Both the position numbers and the translations under genes were made by a program. Of a stretch of 64,000 nucleotides of DNA, positions 26,531 through 39,782 are shown piece by piece. The stretch is from contig NC_134031.1 of the NCBI RefSeq assembly GCF_964204645.1, positions 18,907,307 to 18,971,306 on the forward strand. The letters run 5' to 3'. The stretch is from Tubulanus polymorphus. Lineage: Eukaryota; Nemertea; Palaeonemertea; Tubulaniformes; Tubulanidae. The first letter of the stretch is position 1; the number at the start of each line of letters is the position of its first letter. The notes under the pieces are model-generated. The model was given only the letters and a program-made list of their open reading frames with translations. It was not told the DNA's origin and made no database searches.

Positions 26531-28195
26531 ATTTCACACAGTTTTCACGAAAGAAAATCTCTCGAGGATTTTGACACGTTTATTCCTTCAAGGATCCTCT
26601 GAATCGATGAAGTAAGACATTGGTTAGTGATAAGGAGGTCGCCTATGACGCAGTAATTGAGAGAATGAGAAGATTATCATCAACACGCTTTCTACATCAG
26701 CTGCGCGGGCTTTGAATATAAACAAAATAATGCGGCAGCAATTAAGCAAATCCATAAACTAGATGATATCTGCAAATGTAAATATTGCGAGGTTTAATGA
26801 ATTGTTACGAGTCTCCGAGGAACCACATTAAACACACACCAAAACAATATCAACTGAAATTGAATTATTTCAAGGAGATATAATGGTTATATCAGTTCCT
26901 GATACCACAGAGAGGAGTACAGGGTATATGTTATATAGATTAAATTCAATAAATTTCAAAAACATGTTAGAATTAATGTTAATTAGAATTTATCGCCTTG
27001 AATATGAGCAGTAGAAAAAAGATCGTTATTATACACGACGTAGCATTTGACCAGATTCGGAGAGAAACAGTTCAGAATATTGCCAACCGTCGTAGTAGTT
27101 GGTACCCGATCATTTTGTCAGAGACATTCCAAATAAAGACTTAGACTTATCAAAGTGAATTGGAAATACAAATTGGGAATAAGAAATAAAGATGACTTCA
27201 GCAATGTGACGACTGATCCCATGACGACTTAGCGAGTCTGACTGTAACACTAGCATAAGCCTTATGCATTGCCAATCTAGCTAATAAAGACTTAGGCTTG
27301 TCTTATGACTTCAGCCAATTCTTTAAGGCGAGTCTGGATTTCGTTTATATCCTTTTTAAAATAAAATAACATTAAGAAGAATGATATTAATGCGACCTCA
27401 GCAGTTTCAGTATAGGATTATACGGAGGACGCGCAGGGAGGAAGGTATCAGAGAAGTTCCCGGAATATCTTCATTGAAATGTGCGGTTTACTGCCAGGGA
27501 TAGTACAGACGGACGACAGGGATGATGACTAAATCTTGTTGAAGGTTTTTCGGTTCAGTTCGTCGCTGTCGTGTTGACTCAAAGAACGTCTTTGTGTCAA
27601 CAAGTTGTTTGAAATGCTTTTAGCGAGATGGCTACAATGCTTTAAAAACCGCGCGTAATGGACGTTTCGAGACAACGCATGAACTTTTCGTTAAAGACAG
27701 AGTTTTTCCTGACGTTCCCAAAACGAATCGCTGAAAGCTAGAAACTTTACGACTAAGCTATTTCTGGTTTTCTGCGCTTCCAAAAATACATCCTTTCTCG
27801 AAAGGGATTCGAAGTTGGTGGCGAGACCATCCACGCGGTAATCTGGTGTTGTTCTCCTATCGACGTCAATCGAATCCCTGATCTATCAACGGCAATGGTC
27901 GGAAATATTAGATCACACGACCTTGAGATAATCATCCAACATTCTCCTCAACCGAAACATGATCATTTCATTCCATACAACCGATGAAATTTGACCTGTT
28001 GGAAAACATTTAATCAGAAATAAAACATTACAACTGTCAACACAATTTCAGATATAAATATTTGTCTAAATCGAAGCCGCAGCCGCGGGATGACTCAAAA
28101 TATCCTGAACAAAAATCAATTCTTTACGTCACATCTTCACATGAAATTCTAGCAGAAAGGATTTAGTGTACGGTCACGTGGGCTATTTGTGGAAC
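26531..28195. other. Non-coding stretch
   Basis: No gene was recognised. TAAGACTTAGG-like words near 27140 and 27280 belong to the dispersed set also seen at 14.1, 23.5, 25.2 and 33.6 kb. Confidence 0.5.
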
Positions 28196-28500
28196 CCCTC
28201 CCCTTACAGCTGTGGAGAGAAAGCAGCGAGTAGAATAGTCACATAGGTTCTCGGCGGACCCTCTACCCTCACAGCTGTGGGCGGAGAACAACGAGTAGAA
28301 CAGTCACAATAGATACTTTGTACTAAACCGCCTCCCATCACAGCTGTGTTGGAAGTGACTGGATAGAACGGCCACAAGATGTTCATGGTGAACCTCATCA
28401 CAGTTGTGGTGGAAGTGACTGGATAGAATGGTCACAAGATGTTCTTGGTGAACCTCATCCCAGCTGTAGCAGGAACAGAGACATTGGTTCTGCAAGTTCC
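28196..28500. repeat. About 60-bp minisatellite
   Basis: Five units of the pattern CCTC...TCACAGCTGTGG followed by GGAAGTGACTGGATAGAA and TGGTCACAAGATGTTCTTGG. The last two units are closest. The core CACAGCTGTG is a palindrome in each unit. Minus-strand open frames here are repeat by-products. Confidence 0.9.
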
Positions 28501-31500
28501 ACTAAAGTTGTAGCAGATAAAGCGTGATTATAGAAACGGTTCTTGGAGAAACAAAAAACCAACCGGTGGAAGATGAGTAGTGGGAAGTGAAACGTCAGAT
28601 ATTATCATTGAAACCGGAAACTGAAACGACGACTACGATAACTAGTAAAATGTAGCTGCGAGCATTTCCATTAATAGCGAGATGTTTAATTTATGAGAGA
28701 GATGTCTCCTCTCATACAACTCGTCAACATTGATTTATCGGCTACTTCGGTTTAGAAAGTAAATTAAATTGATTCACATTCAATTTCGCCGGTTCTCGTC
28801 GTGTATTTATAAAGCTGCACGCGAGCGAGGAGGGACGAGAGGAGTATCGCTGCGGCAGGCGATGTTTACCGCCAATAATTAACTAATTGCTGCTGAATTT
28901 ACTTTGGAGAAATATAACACGTGATAATAGGAGAATCGACGCGCTGATGCTTTCCTCTGATATATCAAACAGACAAATCTGAACTGGAAACTGAACGGCA
29001 ATGACACGAATGGGGCCCATACAGGTTAGCGCCAACTTTAAAAAATGTCCGTGAATCATTTGACTCATTTGGTTGCATTTTGTATTTCGTATTCGCTAGG
29101 TGAACTATCAAACTGCGTGAAAACTATATTGGGCAAACATAGACTTTGCCAAAGCTTTCGATGCAATGTATGAGGAGGGTTGTAAAAAAAGCTTCTAAAT
29201 CATAGAAAGTAATTGAACTTATACGTTATGTGTACCGAAACGTAAAATCTTGAGTTTGCATAACGAAAATATTTCTGTTCTTTTTTTTCTTGTAAAAAGG
29301 GGTTAAAGAAGGTGAAAACTAGTTTGCAATTCGAAAACTTGTCCTTATCCGATCATTATTAAGTTTATACAATGTCATACGGCAGTTCATTCGGAAAAGG
29401 TCAGCTTAAACATTGAAGGGTCACTTGTACAAGGCGCACACGACCCCCTGGATGCGCTTCTGATTGGTACGATCGATGAACACGGCGTTGGTGTTTGCGC
29501 TATTTACTGATTCGATGCGCATCGCGTTGCGAGTTGTCGTGATGTACGCTTCGGTTTATAGTAAATGGCGGGGATTAGACCCGTCAAATTAAAGCGTAAT
29601 AAATCGCAGATTTATGCGGCTAGCTCGACGAGAGATATTCGGACCCTAATTCCATCGAAACGAACGAGAAGAACGACTACACGAATGCCGTGTATTACTG
29701 AATGAATCCGGGAGGCGAAAAAAAATATGATCAAACATGACAAGCGGCCGGAGATTGAGTCGCGCCGTTCCTACTAGTAATAGGTGTCAATGCGCGGATC
29801 GGGTTATATTAACTAGTCTGGGAACTGTGAGATAAGCGTCTATCAGACATTCATCTCGTGGTAAATACGGCAATTTTTCACAATTAAAATTTTCCGCTCC
29901 ATCGCCCCCGCATCGCACCCCGGTATAAGTCTCAAAACTCTCTCTGTGTTAAATGAGGCTGACGCTGATTCTATGTTGCGCTCATACCACCGATACATTA
30001 TAAGGGTTTATTACAAATTGAAGAGACGGCAAATTGATTCTGATTGTGCCATTAAAACTGCATAAAACCAGCAGTGATTTGTAGATAGTATTAGCGAGTT
30101 GCACGAAGAGACATGGTGTTGAGAGATAGAGACAGCCAATAGATACTTTAACAGAAAATCTTACACCAGAAAATTAAGCTGAAATGGCTGAGGCTAATCT
30201 GCGGATTTGGATCCGCCTTACACGAAACGCCAGTCGACTCGCATCTCCAAGTTCGATTTAGAACGTACCAATACTCACAAATTATGTATATTAATTTTCT
30301 AACCCTAGAGAGCTACATTAGATGAAATAGAATAATGAAATGGAGCGATGCCGCATGATGCAGAGTTATACAGCCAACCGCGAGAGCAAACATATTAATA
30401 CTAGATCAATCATAATATCATAACAAACTTGGGAAATCTGTTGCTTCCGTTTTCGTCGATAAACAACTAATTCCCAGATGTGTCGTATGTAAACTGATCG
30501 CTGTCACATATTACATTATACACAACTCATACGCAATACACTAGAGATACTCACACAATCGTCCTCTTTTTTATACTATACCTCTCCTCTTTACTACTCA
30601 TTTCCTCCTTTCTATTCTTCCCTCACTTCTCTCCTACCTCCCTCACGTTCTCGGTCATCTCCTCTCACCTTGTCCCTCCCCACTCGCTTGTTCCGATCCT
30701 CCCTCGCTATCTTCTCACTTCGCGCTTCCTTGCACATTTCCTACCCCAATATCTTTGATCCTCTCACCTTCCTCGCTCTGTCGTTCCATTCCCCTCACAC
30801 TCTCTTGGTCCTCTCTCGTCCCTTCACCCCCTCACGTCTGTTGATCAGTACCCATGAGAATCGTTCGAATCTAATGAAACAAAAGGGTTACAGTTACAGG
30901 ATAGAAACTGGCAAATTCCAGACTCAGATTTCGCGCTGACAGTGAATGAAATCCTCTGAATGGAAATTGTTTTTAAAGGTTTTGTTTTCTTTCTCGTATG
31001 GTTTCGAGTTTGTTTGTCTGCGGCGGCGGCGGCAGAATCCAATCGATCACGATCTTTCATAAAACTCAATCTCTCACAAACGACGATCCACAGTTAAATT
31101 GCCACCGGTTTTTGATGGATGGGATCGAGGGGGTTTATTTGGATGACATATTTTCCATTTCTCCCTCGCCGCCGCAACCGCGCAGCCGAAACACCACAAC
31201 CGCAGCCACGCTAACATCAACAAGAGAACCAGCAGAGTCGCGCGAGAGGCAAGGTCTCTCCTCGTCTGCACCAGTAGCGTTTCAATCAACTTGTTTAATC
31301 AGCTGATTTGAAAAGCGACGATGATTTTCGTTCCGTCGATTTTAACCACGCACCGCGAGCTTTTCTATTTAATAGTTGTCGATAGCGGCGATTGAGACGC
31401 AGATTCTACTGTAATCAGCGCGTCCAAGTCCTGGAAGTGGGTCACGCAAGACTCGTTCCTAAATCATCCGTGGTAACATAATACTTGGTGAGAAAATGTG

Positions 31501-32440
31501 AACTTTGGAAATTTTTGATGTAAAATGTTTGCTCCATGAAAGAAAGTGTTATTCACAAAATGCAATGCTATTCTATTTGATATTTGTCAGTTGGGTAGAA
31601 ATATGAAAACGGGCTTCTACTAAATCCAGCGTTTAAACTCTGTGTACCTAATTTTTACCCTTAAACCTGTTGCACAAAACGGTTTAGCGACTACAAAAAT
31701 TGACAATTATGTTAAAAACGAGTTTGAATAGAAATATCTTCACATATTTTCCTGCTTCGGTGATATGGATCTTGCTAGGAAAAAAAAATCTGACTGTTTT
31801 TGCTCGCTGAAAAAAACGTCAGGATGTTCTATTCGAAATTTAATGCAATTTTGTAAAGCTTCCATCATCGATCTCGGAACGGAGTCGAAAAATTCCATTT
31901 CGATAAATCAAACGACGGCCGCGATTTCGGTTTAAAACCTGAACAATTCACACGAGATCAAGATAGAAATTGCCGCGTTCTTTATACACGACCCCGGGGA
32001 GTCGGCGTCGCATTAAGACGCCCAGATTGGATAAAACCTTTACGTAACCGGTTGGATTTTGTGCAAATTCCTCGGAGGAAATCTAAACCACGGCGTCGCG
32101 TCGTCAAAATGTCTCTTAGTCATCAGCTCTCAGTAGGAGCGGGGTTGGATGGTGTCGGGGATGCCAGGTTGAAGTGTTGTTACTGTAACGGTTAATGGCC
32201 AGACGACTCTGCGTGAGAGAGGGAGAGAGAGAGGGGGGTCGCTGCCTCGAGTGGCTGATGGGGGGGGGGGGTGTTCAACATCACAGATCGCGTCTGTAGG
32301 GCGGGTGGGGGTAATTAACTTCGATCGCGTCGACCGTGAAGTGACGTTGTCGAGGACCTAACCGCACCCTTGCAAATTTGGTCGGCCGTTTGTAAAAATT
32401 GAACAGAAAAAGCACACCAGTAACACCATCTCAAGCAGCA
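28501..32440. other. Non-coding stretch
   Basis: No gene was recognised. A pyrimidine-rich tract without a fixed unit occupies about 30560-30840, and a run of 12 G lies at 32260-32271 after a short GA-rich patch. Confidence 0.55.
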
Positions 32441-32540
32441 CCAGCAGCACCGCCACCACCACCATCAGCAAAATAGCCAGCAGCAGCCGCAGCACCAGTA
32501 CCAACACCTGCACCACCCTGTAGCAGCACCAGTACCAGAA
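32441..32540. repeat. Duplicated CAG/CCA-rich cassette, copy 1 (short interrupted CAG)
   Basis: The first 40 bases (32441-32480) are identical to 32541-32580, exactly 100 bases apart. The CAG tract here is only CAG-CAG-CAG-CCG-CAG (32478-32492), then CACCAGTACCAACACCTGCA continues as after the long tract in copy 2. Stops break the plus-strand frames. Confidence 0.95.
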
Positions 32541-32802
<262 letters not shown>

Positions 32803-35400
32803 GGGCCGCAGTAAATGCAATAAATGGAAATTTGCTGTTCACTTTGAACTCTCTTGTTGAGTTGATAGCAAGAATTGATACTACTAAAAGCAACTGTAGC
32901 GAGATCTGTACTCCGAATAATCGTAACTAAAAAACATATCATGTATTTTTTTATATCAAGGCATTTCGCGTTTCGGTATAAAATTAAATAAACTGAAACG
33001 ATCCGTCGGCGAGTTTTTACACGGTCGTTTCGTCGAGCGCGGAAATTGATTAAACATTTAGCGTTTAGTCGAAACAGATGAACTGCTACAGTCGACCGAT
33101 GATCGATTTCACTGAGCGAGTTCAGTTCTGTCCTCGTCGACGATATTTTACCTCGCAAAAATCGGCCCATTATTGATGTTAAATACCGCGCGCCCTCTCT
33201 CCCTCTCCCTCTCCCCTCCCCTCAGCGCAGCCTGCTATTTAAAGCTCAATTCATCCGTTTACCGTTTGCCCAACGATTTTCTTTTGCCGTCGACGTCGCC
33301 GCTTTTGACTGCCTTACACAAACAAGACAGACAGTCGGTTAAATCTCCCGTGCGAATTTCATCAACGTTTACAAACCCGAAATGCATCCCGCAACCGGTT
33401 CCCTTACTGCAGTTACCATGGCGACAAGGGTATGTTTCTATTTACTCATCACAGGACCGCCACAAGTCGTCGAAATAATTCAATAATGAACTAATTTCCC
33501 TTCAAATTTCATTTTTCCATTGCCTAAAAGGGGAACTGAACGTCACGGCAATAGTTCCTCGGGGGTCAGTTGCAAAGTGATGGTTTAGATCTAGTTTTAA
33601 CTAATCTATCAATTAAGACCAGTCTTAAGATCTTTAAGATTTTGGACATCAGTCGCGACTTTAATTCATCCACATGTCGTATACGCATTCGAGTCGTTAT
33701 AACGCCTCGTGTCCCGAGGCGATCAGGAAAAATAACCTTTATGTCGACTGGGCGCGCCGTGTAAGAGCACTTTCGATGTTAGCTTACAAGCGCGGTATGT
33801 TCACTTCCTCGTCACAAGCTTTTATAAACCCGATAAACCTGCTAGTATAGCGACATCCAAACGTCCGTCGGGCGTCAGTGTCGGGTGTTACAGCCGCCGC
33901 CGCCGACGCGGTGATGGTGGTGGGAACGGTAAGAGTGCTCCGTGAGCGGCATACCCCGCCGCATCAACGAATCAGCCAGTAAAACTACATCATCGATGCA
34001 AAAAAAACCAATTAGAGGAAATGGCGAAAAATGCCGCCGGGTTTCGACGAAGAAAGAACGACGAACACTCGCAATGACAAGACGGGAGAACTTCAACGCC
34101 GCATTTAATCCGAACACATCGAGTTTTTCTGGATCAACTGGTTAAAAACACGAAGAATCTTCGAGAGCCGGTTCTGATGCGCACGCGCCGCGGGCTAATG
34201 GCAACTGTATGATAGATGCGGTCCGGTTGTCTTGGCGATACAAGTTACAGTCTTATCGCTGCATCCGCGTGTTTTTATGTCGTGCAAATTGATGCTGAAT
34301 ATAAAAGCACAGGCAACCATCGATGCAACGCATTATCTCGTTCCTTTATCGGTTATTGACCAAAGTGTCGATACGAATCATATTTCAAAGGATGGTCGTA
34401 AAAATGTGCGATCACTTTAACAAGAAACGTAAGGCCTCGAGACGCGGACAAGTATAAAAATTGAGAAACCTAAAATTGCGAATGCTTCCCTCTTGCCTTT
34501 GCTGTAAACCGAAATTAGAAGGTTTTAGGTTTTATAAATGAGGCGCTTTTTGTAGATCAGTTTTAGTCTCTACGTACATACTCTCAGTTCGATAAATTGA
34601 TTTGATTTGATTTTGTGACCCTTAGAAACCCGCCACGCCTGCTGGGAATGACACAGGGGCAGTCGTTGGAGTAATCAATGATTACACCAAGGGCAGTCTT
34701 ATCTGGAGAAAGTTGCGCATCGAACATGTCGATCTCCCCTGGAAAGGCGCTCTATACAAAGAAACCCATATCGCCATTAAGTATCTTTTGACAGTTTTTT
34801 ATAGCAGTCACCTGGGGCAAGTTCGCCGTTACTGACGCTAGCGAGGAGGACAACATGTAATCGCGCGTAAAGGGTTAAATGTTAATGTGGCGATGACACT
34901 TGAAGTCTCCGGATTCGCTAACGTCATTTCCTGCACGAAGCCGTCAGGATTCGATAAACTAGGCCCCAAGTTATTGGTCATTATGCCTGGAATTTTATTG
35001 CCTTAATCACCGCCGGGGAAAAAGCGGGCACTTTCAGGACACCAGTTGCTGAATAATTCACGATTTTTATTACTGTTAATGAACTATCGAGGAATCGTCT
35101 GCCAAGAGAGACACAGGGAGAGAGAGAGAGAGAAAGCGCGAACGATCACCCGAGTGTCGTCTGCAATAGAAACGATTCGTTTCTAATGACATTTCCATAA
35201 ACAGTGAACCTGATGCATCAACCGTTTAGACAAGACTCGATTTATTTCCTCAATTTAAAGTAAGTTCCACGTGTGAAGTTTAAGATTTATGAAATTTCGA
35301 ATATGACGTGTATGTTCGGGTCGATCGTCAAATACTTGAGACACAACATCACCTGACTTCCTTGCGATTGACAGCGCAAGACCGGGCAATTTGCATCCTC
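32803..35400. other. Non-coding stretch
   Basis: No gene was recognised. A TAAGACCAGTCTTAAGA word pair at about 33614-33632 is an inverted repeat of the dispersed type. Confidence 0.5.
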
Positions 35401-35470
35401 CCCCGGCAGGGATTCGAACCTGATGGCATCGTTAGACTCGGCCAGCGGCGAGTCTCGATGATTGCTCGAG
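35401..35470 (-). repeat. tRNA-derived relic (Leu/Ser-like SINE head)
   Basis: On the minus strand the A-box-like TGGCCGAGTCTAA (35444-35432) is followed 11 bases later by a perfect B-box GGTTCGAATCC (35420-35410). TGGCCGAGT is typical of tRNA-Leu/Ser D-arms. The anticodon arm is too short for a functional tRNA. A SINE body may extend upstream on the minus strand to about 35590. Confidence 0.5.
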
Positions 35471-35493
35471 TCTGGGGATTCCTGGTGAGCCTC

Positions 35494-35853
35494 CTAGAAT
35501 GCACTGCTACTAAGGAGGCAGGACCAGTGTGATGGCGACGACTTAGGTCCAAAGGTGGTCTCAAATCCAAGCTGTGGCATCAATAAACATTTTGTTTTGT
35601 AGAACTTTTTGCCGTATTCGGGCTGAAATTGATTTATAATCCTCGGTGGCTGGTTGTCGAAGGGCAGCTTATCGCTGTCACGATCACTATAACCGTTCAC
35701 TGACTCAGACTCCACAAGAGCAACAGTAAAAACAACTGTAAGAACCTCTCTCCCGCTACAACCGTTTCCTCTTATGCAAATCTTACGCGGATTTCTGACA
35801 TCACAGGCACAGAAATCCATACTACAACAAGTGCCGATATCAAAGCATTTCAA
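35494..35853 (-). CDS. Open frame of doubtful coding status, cysteine-containing
   Basis: 119 codons from ATG (35853) to TAG (35494). The N-terminal part is cysteine-rich (CCSMDFCACDV, ICIRGNGCSG) and the middle reads as ordinary protein (SDRDSDKLPFDNQPPRIINQ). The last 30 or so codons merge into what looks like the tRNA-derived repeat at 35401-35590, so at least the C-terminus is unlikely to be ancestral coding sequence. No family recognised. Confidence 0.2.
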   Translation of the reverse strand: MKCFDIGTCCSMDFCACDVRNPRKICIRGNGCSGREVLTVVFTVALVESESVNGYSDRDSDKLPFDNQPPRIINQFQPEYGKKFYKTKCLLMPQLGFETTFGPKSSPSHWSCLLSSSAF

Positions 35854-36590
35854 TTAATGGCTTCAGTTCGAAAAATCGCCCTGAGTCATTCATATTCTTG
35901 GCGAGTGTCACAAAGAAGTCGGCATTTTTTTCAAACTATCGCTTATTTACTTCAAACTTCATTTGTGAATCATAAGTAATTCACACTTTTCAATTGACTT
36001 AATTTCAACTAAAAGTGAAGAGCGCAGCGCGCAGGGGAAGTGAATCCGTAATTCGAAACCGGGACGACGGCGAGTGATATATGCGACTATATCGAAGCTG
36101 TTTCAGTCGCGATACAGAACCCGAAGCAAAGCAATAAATCCATGATTGAAAAAGCGAACGTCGACGGTCGATTCTGTGTGGGAATGGGAGATGTTGTGTT
36201 TTGTGTCGATGATAGGAAACTGAGAACGAATTACGGCGGCTATGTTTCCCGAATACAAATGGTTTTGCCGATATTATATAAAGACCTCTGGTAGCAAACA
36301 GGCAGGCTGCAGGCTGCAGGCGCGTACGGAGACGGGTAAGATCTATACCTCACTACATTCTATTAAACGATCGTCAAAGGAGAACTCATATATTGCTCAG
36401 AACGGCAACCAATGTTTCCAATTTCCATATTTCTAATACATTTTGCATTTTGAGTAAGAAGTTTTACCGTATCGATGTTGAAGCAGTGTTCCGTTCGCAT
36501 TTTATTTCAATTGCGATGGTCAGTATTTGGACTGGGTGTGAATATTGTTTCAGTTTTTTTAGATTGAACGGTAAAAATCCGGTAAACGGA
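35854..36590. other. Non-coding stretch
   Basis: No gene or structured repeat was recognised. Confidence 0.5.
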
Positions 36591-37335
36591 GAGGGAGAGG
36601 GAGAGGGAGAGGGAGAGGGAGAGGGAGAGGGAGAGGGAGAGGGAGAGGGAGAGGGAGAGGGAGAGGGAGAGGGAGAGGGAGAGGGAGAGGGAGAGGGAGA
36701 GGGAGAGGGAGAGGGAGAGGGAGAGGGAGAGGGAGAGGGAGAGGGAGAGGGAGAGGGAGAGGGAGAGGGAGAGGGAGAGGGAGAGGGAGAGGGAGAGGGA
36801 GAATGAGAGGGAGAGGTAGAGGGAGAGGGAGAGGGAGAGGGAGAGGGAGAGGGAGAGGGAGAGGGAGAGGGAGAGGGAGAGGGAGAGGGAGAGGGAGAGG
36901 GAGAATGAGAGGGAGAGGTAGAGGGAGAGGGAGAGGGAGAGGGAGAGGGAGAGGGAGAGGGAGAGGGAGAGGGAGAGGGAGAGGGAGAATGAGAGGGAGA
37001 GGTAGAGGGAGAGGGAGAGGGAGAGGGAGAGGGAGAGGGAGAGGGAGAGGGAGAGGGAGAGGGAGAGGGAGAGGGAGAGGGAGAGGGAGAGGGAGAGGGA
37101 GAGGGAGAGGGAGAGGGAGAGGGAGAGGGAGAGGGAGAGGGAGAGGGAGAGGGAGAGGGAGAGGGAGAGGGAGAATGAGAGGGAGAGGTAGAGGGAGAGG
37201 GAGAGGGAGAGGGAGAGGGAGAGGGAGAGGGAGAGGGAGAGGGAGAGGGAGAGGGAGAGGGAGAGGGAGAGGGAGAGGGAGAGGGAGAGGGAGAGGGAGA
37301 GGGAGAATGAGAGGGAGAGGGAGAGGGAGAGGGAG
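36591..37335. repeat. GAGGGA hexamer array with embedded variant cassettes
   Basis: About 124 hexamers of GAGGGA on one strand, 745 bases of almost pure purine. An 18-base cassette GAATGA-GAGGGA-GAGGTA occurs at about 36802, 36904, 36988 and 37174, and a partial one (GAATGA only) at 37306. Spacings of 102, 84, 186 and 132 are all multiples of six. The open frames read Gly-Glu then Arg-Gly repeats and are not a gene. Confidence 0.97.
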
Positions 37336-39089
37336 GTCTATTTTGAATTTACATTTATAGTGGGTTTTATTTTAATTTTTCATAAAATGTCTATCAACGG
37401 GCTACAAAGTTGCGGAATTGAGTGTATGTAATGAAACCGGCTCCGAGCTGTTTGTAGATTTATTAGATACCCTAACGATGTAGTACAATACATCGCAGTT
37501 TGTGGGAGTTTGTTTGTAAAGCTGCCGGCTATTTATGCGTCGTAAATATCGACAAAATATTTTTTCATTTAAATTCAAAAGAGAGACTTTCCCCCGAAAC
37601 TCGATCAATTAAATTCATACCGAGTAAAGGCTCGTCAATATTTACCGAGTTCGATTTTCGAATCGTTGTTGTTTGCGAAATGTTGAAAATATGGTAAACA
37701 GCCCTCGGGGAGGTTGATTATTCCTTTCCTGTGTCGTATCGAATTATATACGATTTCCCAGAAATGTGAGTTTAATCGCGCTATTCTTAGCTATATTTAG
37801 ACTAAATATTTCAGCTGAAAAATATAACTATATCCATAAATGGATTTAGTCCATAGTTCTACAACTCCGTTACATGTCCAAACACTGCATAGCTACAAGA
37901 CCCGACACCCGTCTGATCCCTCGACACACCTCGACTGCCAGCTGCCAGACCCGTTCAAACCTACGACGACCAGTCCTAACCCTCGACTGCCACCTACAGC
38001 CACGAGACTAAACCGACGGTGACCAGTCGAAACCTGCGACTGCCCGCTTTACCACTGAAACCAGTCCAAACCTTCGACTAGGAAGGCTCCCAAAACTCCC
38101 ACCCTTAATACTTTGACAGCCATTACGAGACGGTGGTCAATAATTACATAAATGTTCATCAACTTCCAAATCGTGCTGACTCATCACCGATGAGATGTCG
38201 TCAGGTAGTTAGAGCGCTAAGTAGCGGTGGGATTCCTCAGGATTCCGTCGACCGCTTAATCCTTCCTTCCTTCCTTCCTGTTAAACCCCTAGTCATCGCC
38301 TGTCAACACGCTGCAGATCACTGTGAAATTTCACGAACAGTTGTTCAGATACATTGCAATAAGATTGGCTCAGGTGCCGCGCTCTCGATCCCAGCGACAG
38401 TTGGACAGACCCACAACCGGTAGGATCGGGCACATCGTAGACGTAACTGTCAAATCGGGCTAAGGTGTTTCAGGTGCTGTTCAAGGGAGATAATCAGACC
38501 AAATGATTCATAAACCGCAGATTCAGGGGAACCAGACCTACAGAACTCAATTCAGAACCGATCGACTGTCAAATCAGATCCAGGCGCCACACATGGCATT
38601 ATCTCTAACCCTTAAAATGCGCTTCTATCAAAAAGTCGTCCGCTTTATATTCATCGAAACAACGACATCGTTGAATTCATTAGCGTCGGCACATTTTTCA
38701 TACGATAATAAGAAGAGACACACTGACAGGTAAATAGTGATTTATGAGTGCGCGATACAGAAACAGATTGTGGAGACTGTGCGGACTGTATAGCCTATAA
38801 ACCTAGGTGTGCAGGGTTATGGTTGTTTGTACCTGCGCACGCCGCTACCGCTGCTGCTGCGAATGACGAAAATCAATCTACGAAACGCTTAGCGGATTAA
38901 AAATGAACCGTCGATCCATCTCGCAGTAACAGACGAGACACGAGAAATGGCGCCCTGCTCTCTCTGGATAATATCAGAAAATAATGAGAATTTATGAGCG
39001 CAATAGCTATAAAATGAATATGGCTGGCGACCACAGGTACAATGTCTGAAATTGAAGATAAGTTATCATTGTCACTGACACCTCATCTT
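37336..39089. other. Non-coding stretch with an imperfect repeat
   Basis: About 37899-38080 holds imperfect units around GACCAGTC(C)(A)AACCTNCGACTGCC. Near 38196-38218 GTAGTTAGAGCGC resembles an A-box, with CTCGATCCCAG near 38383, too far away for a tRNA. No gene recognised. Confidence 0.5.
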
Positions 39090-39245
39090 AGTTACTTCGA
39101 TAAGAACAACCTTCTCACTCTCATTTTCTATGGCGTTAATAGGTACAACCTTCTTACCCGTGACTTAAAAAAGGACGACCTTCTCATTCTCAATGACCTC
39201 AACTTACCAGCAACGTTACTTATGACAACCTTTTCACTTCAAAAG
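39090..39245. repeat. Imperfect repeat of ACAACCTTCTCACTCTC
   Basis: Four imperfect copies of (A)C(A/G)ACCTTCTCACTCTCA at irregular spacing. A 71-codon plus frame starting at 39042 runs through it (Leu-rich, NNLLTLI / YNLLTRD / DDLLILN), probably a by-product. Confidence 0.5.
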
Positions 39246-39674
39246 CTTTCGATTTAGTCATAATTCTACGGCTCTCTCATATCAAAACTAATTTACCTCG
39301 ATAAAAGAGGGCGCAACAGTTGAAATAACAGAACTAAAAACTCGCATGTAATAAAATCCAAGCAGCCTCGCTTTGATCTCATTGATAACGGGTTGTGATT
39401 TATATTCGTCATTTCCGGTAATATCGAATCGAGTCGAACGCATTTGTGCGATCATAAAAATGTTTGAAAATCTATACAAAACAGCGCGATTCCGGCATCG
39501 GTGCAGCGCAATGCGGTACCGTGACCGACCAACCGCGACTAAATTATCGAAAATGTAATTAAACTCCACGAAACATTGACGTCAATTGCGACTAGTTCTT
39601 CCACAGGTATGTCTGTCTAACTTGTCTATAGACAACGTAGACGTAGATATAGAGTTTATGAAATTAATGGGAAC

Positions 39675-39782
39675 CTCACCGCTAGCTAACGCACCAGATG
39701 GCGTGACGAGCGCCTAGTCTAACGTTGTCAAAATTATATTCATTTTCAATCAACTTTGAACTAGATTTTCAGACTACCGAAT
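39675..39782 (+). repeat. Dispersed repeat, copy B (partner at 11.1 kb)
   Basis: Colinear blocks CAGATGGCGT, TTGTCAAAA, TTCATTTTCA and CTAGATTTTCAG match 11137-11225 in order and orientation. Confidence 0.5.

Noticed and set aside
28196-28500. CRISPR-like repeat array
   Set aside because: Units are contiguous and variable throughout; no conserved repeat alternates with unique spacers, and the genome is eukaryotic.
36393-37360. Gly-Glu and Arg-Gly repeat proteins (RGG-like)
   Set aside because: The hexamer period keeps frames open; the apparent frame switch is only where the GGTA and GAATGA variants fall.
38186-38400. tRNA gene with A-box-like GTAGTTAGAGCGC and CTCGATCCCAG
   Set aside because: The two boxes are about 170 bases apart and no arms pair.
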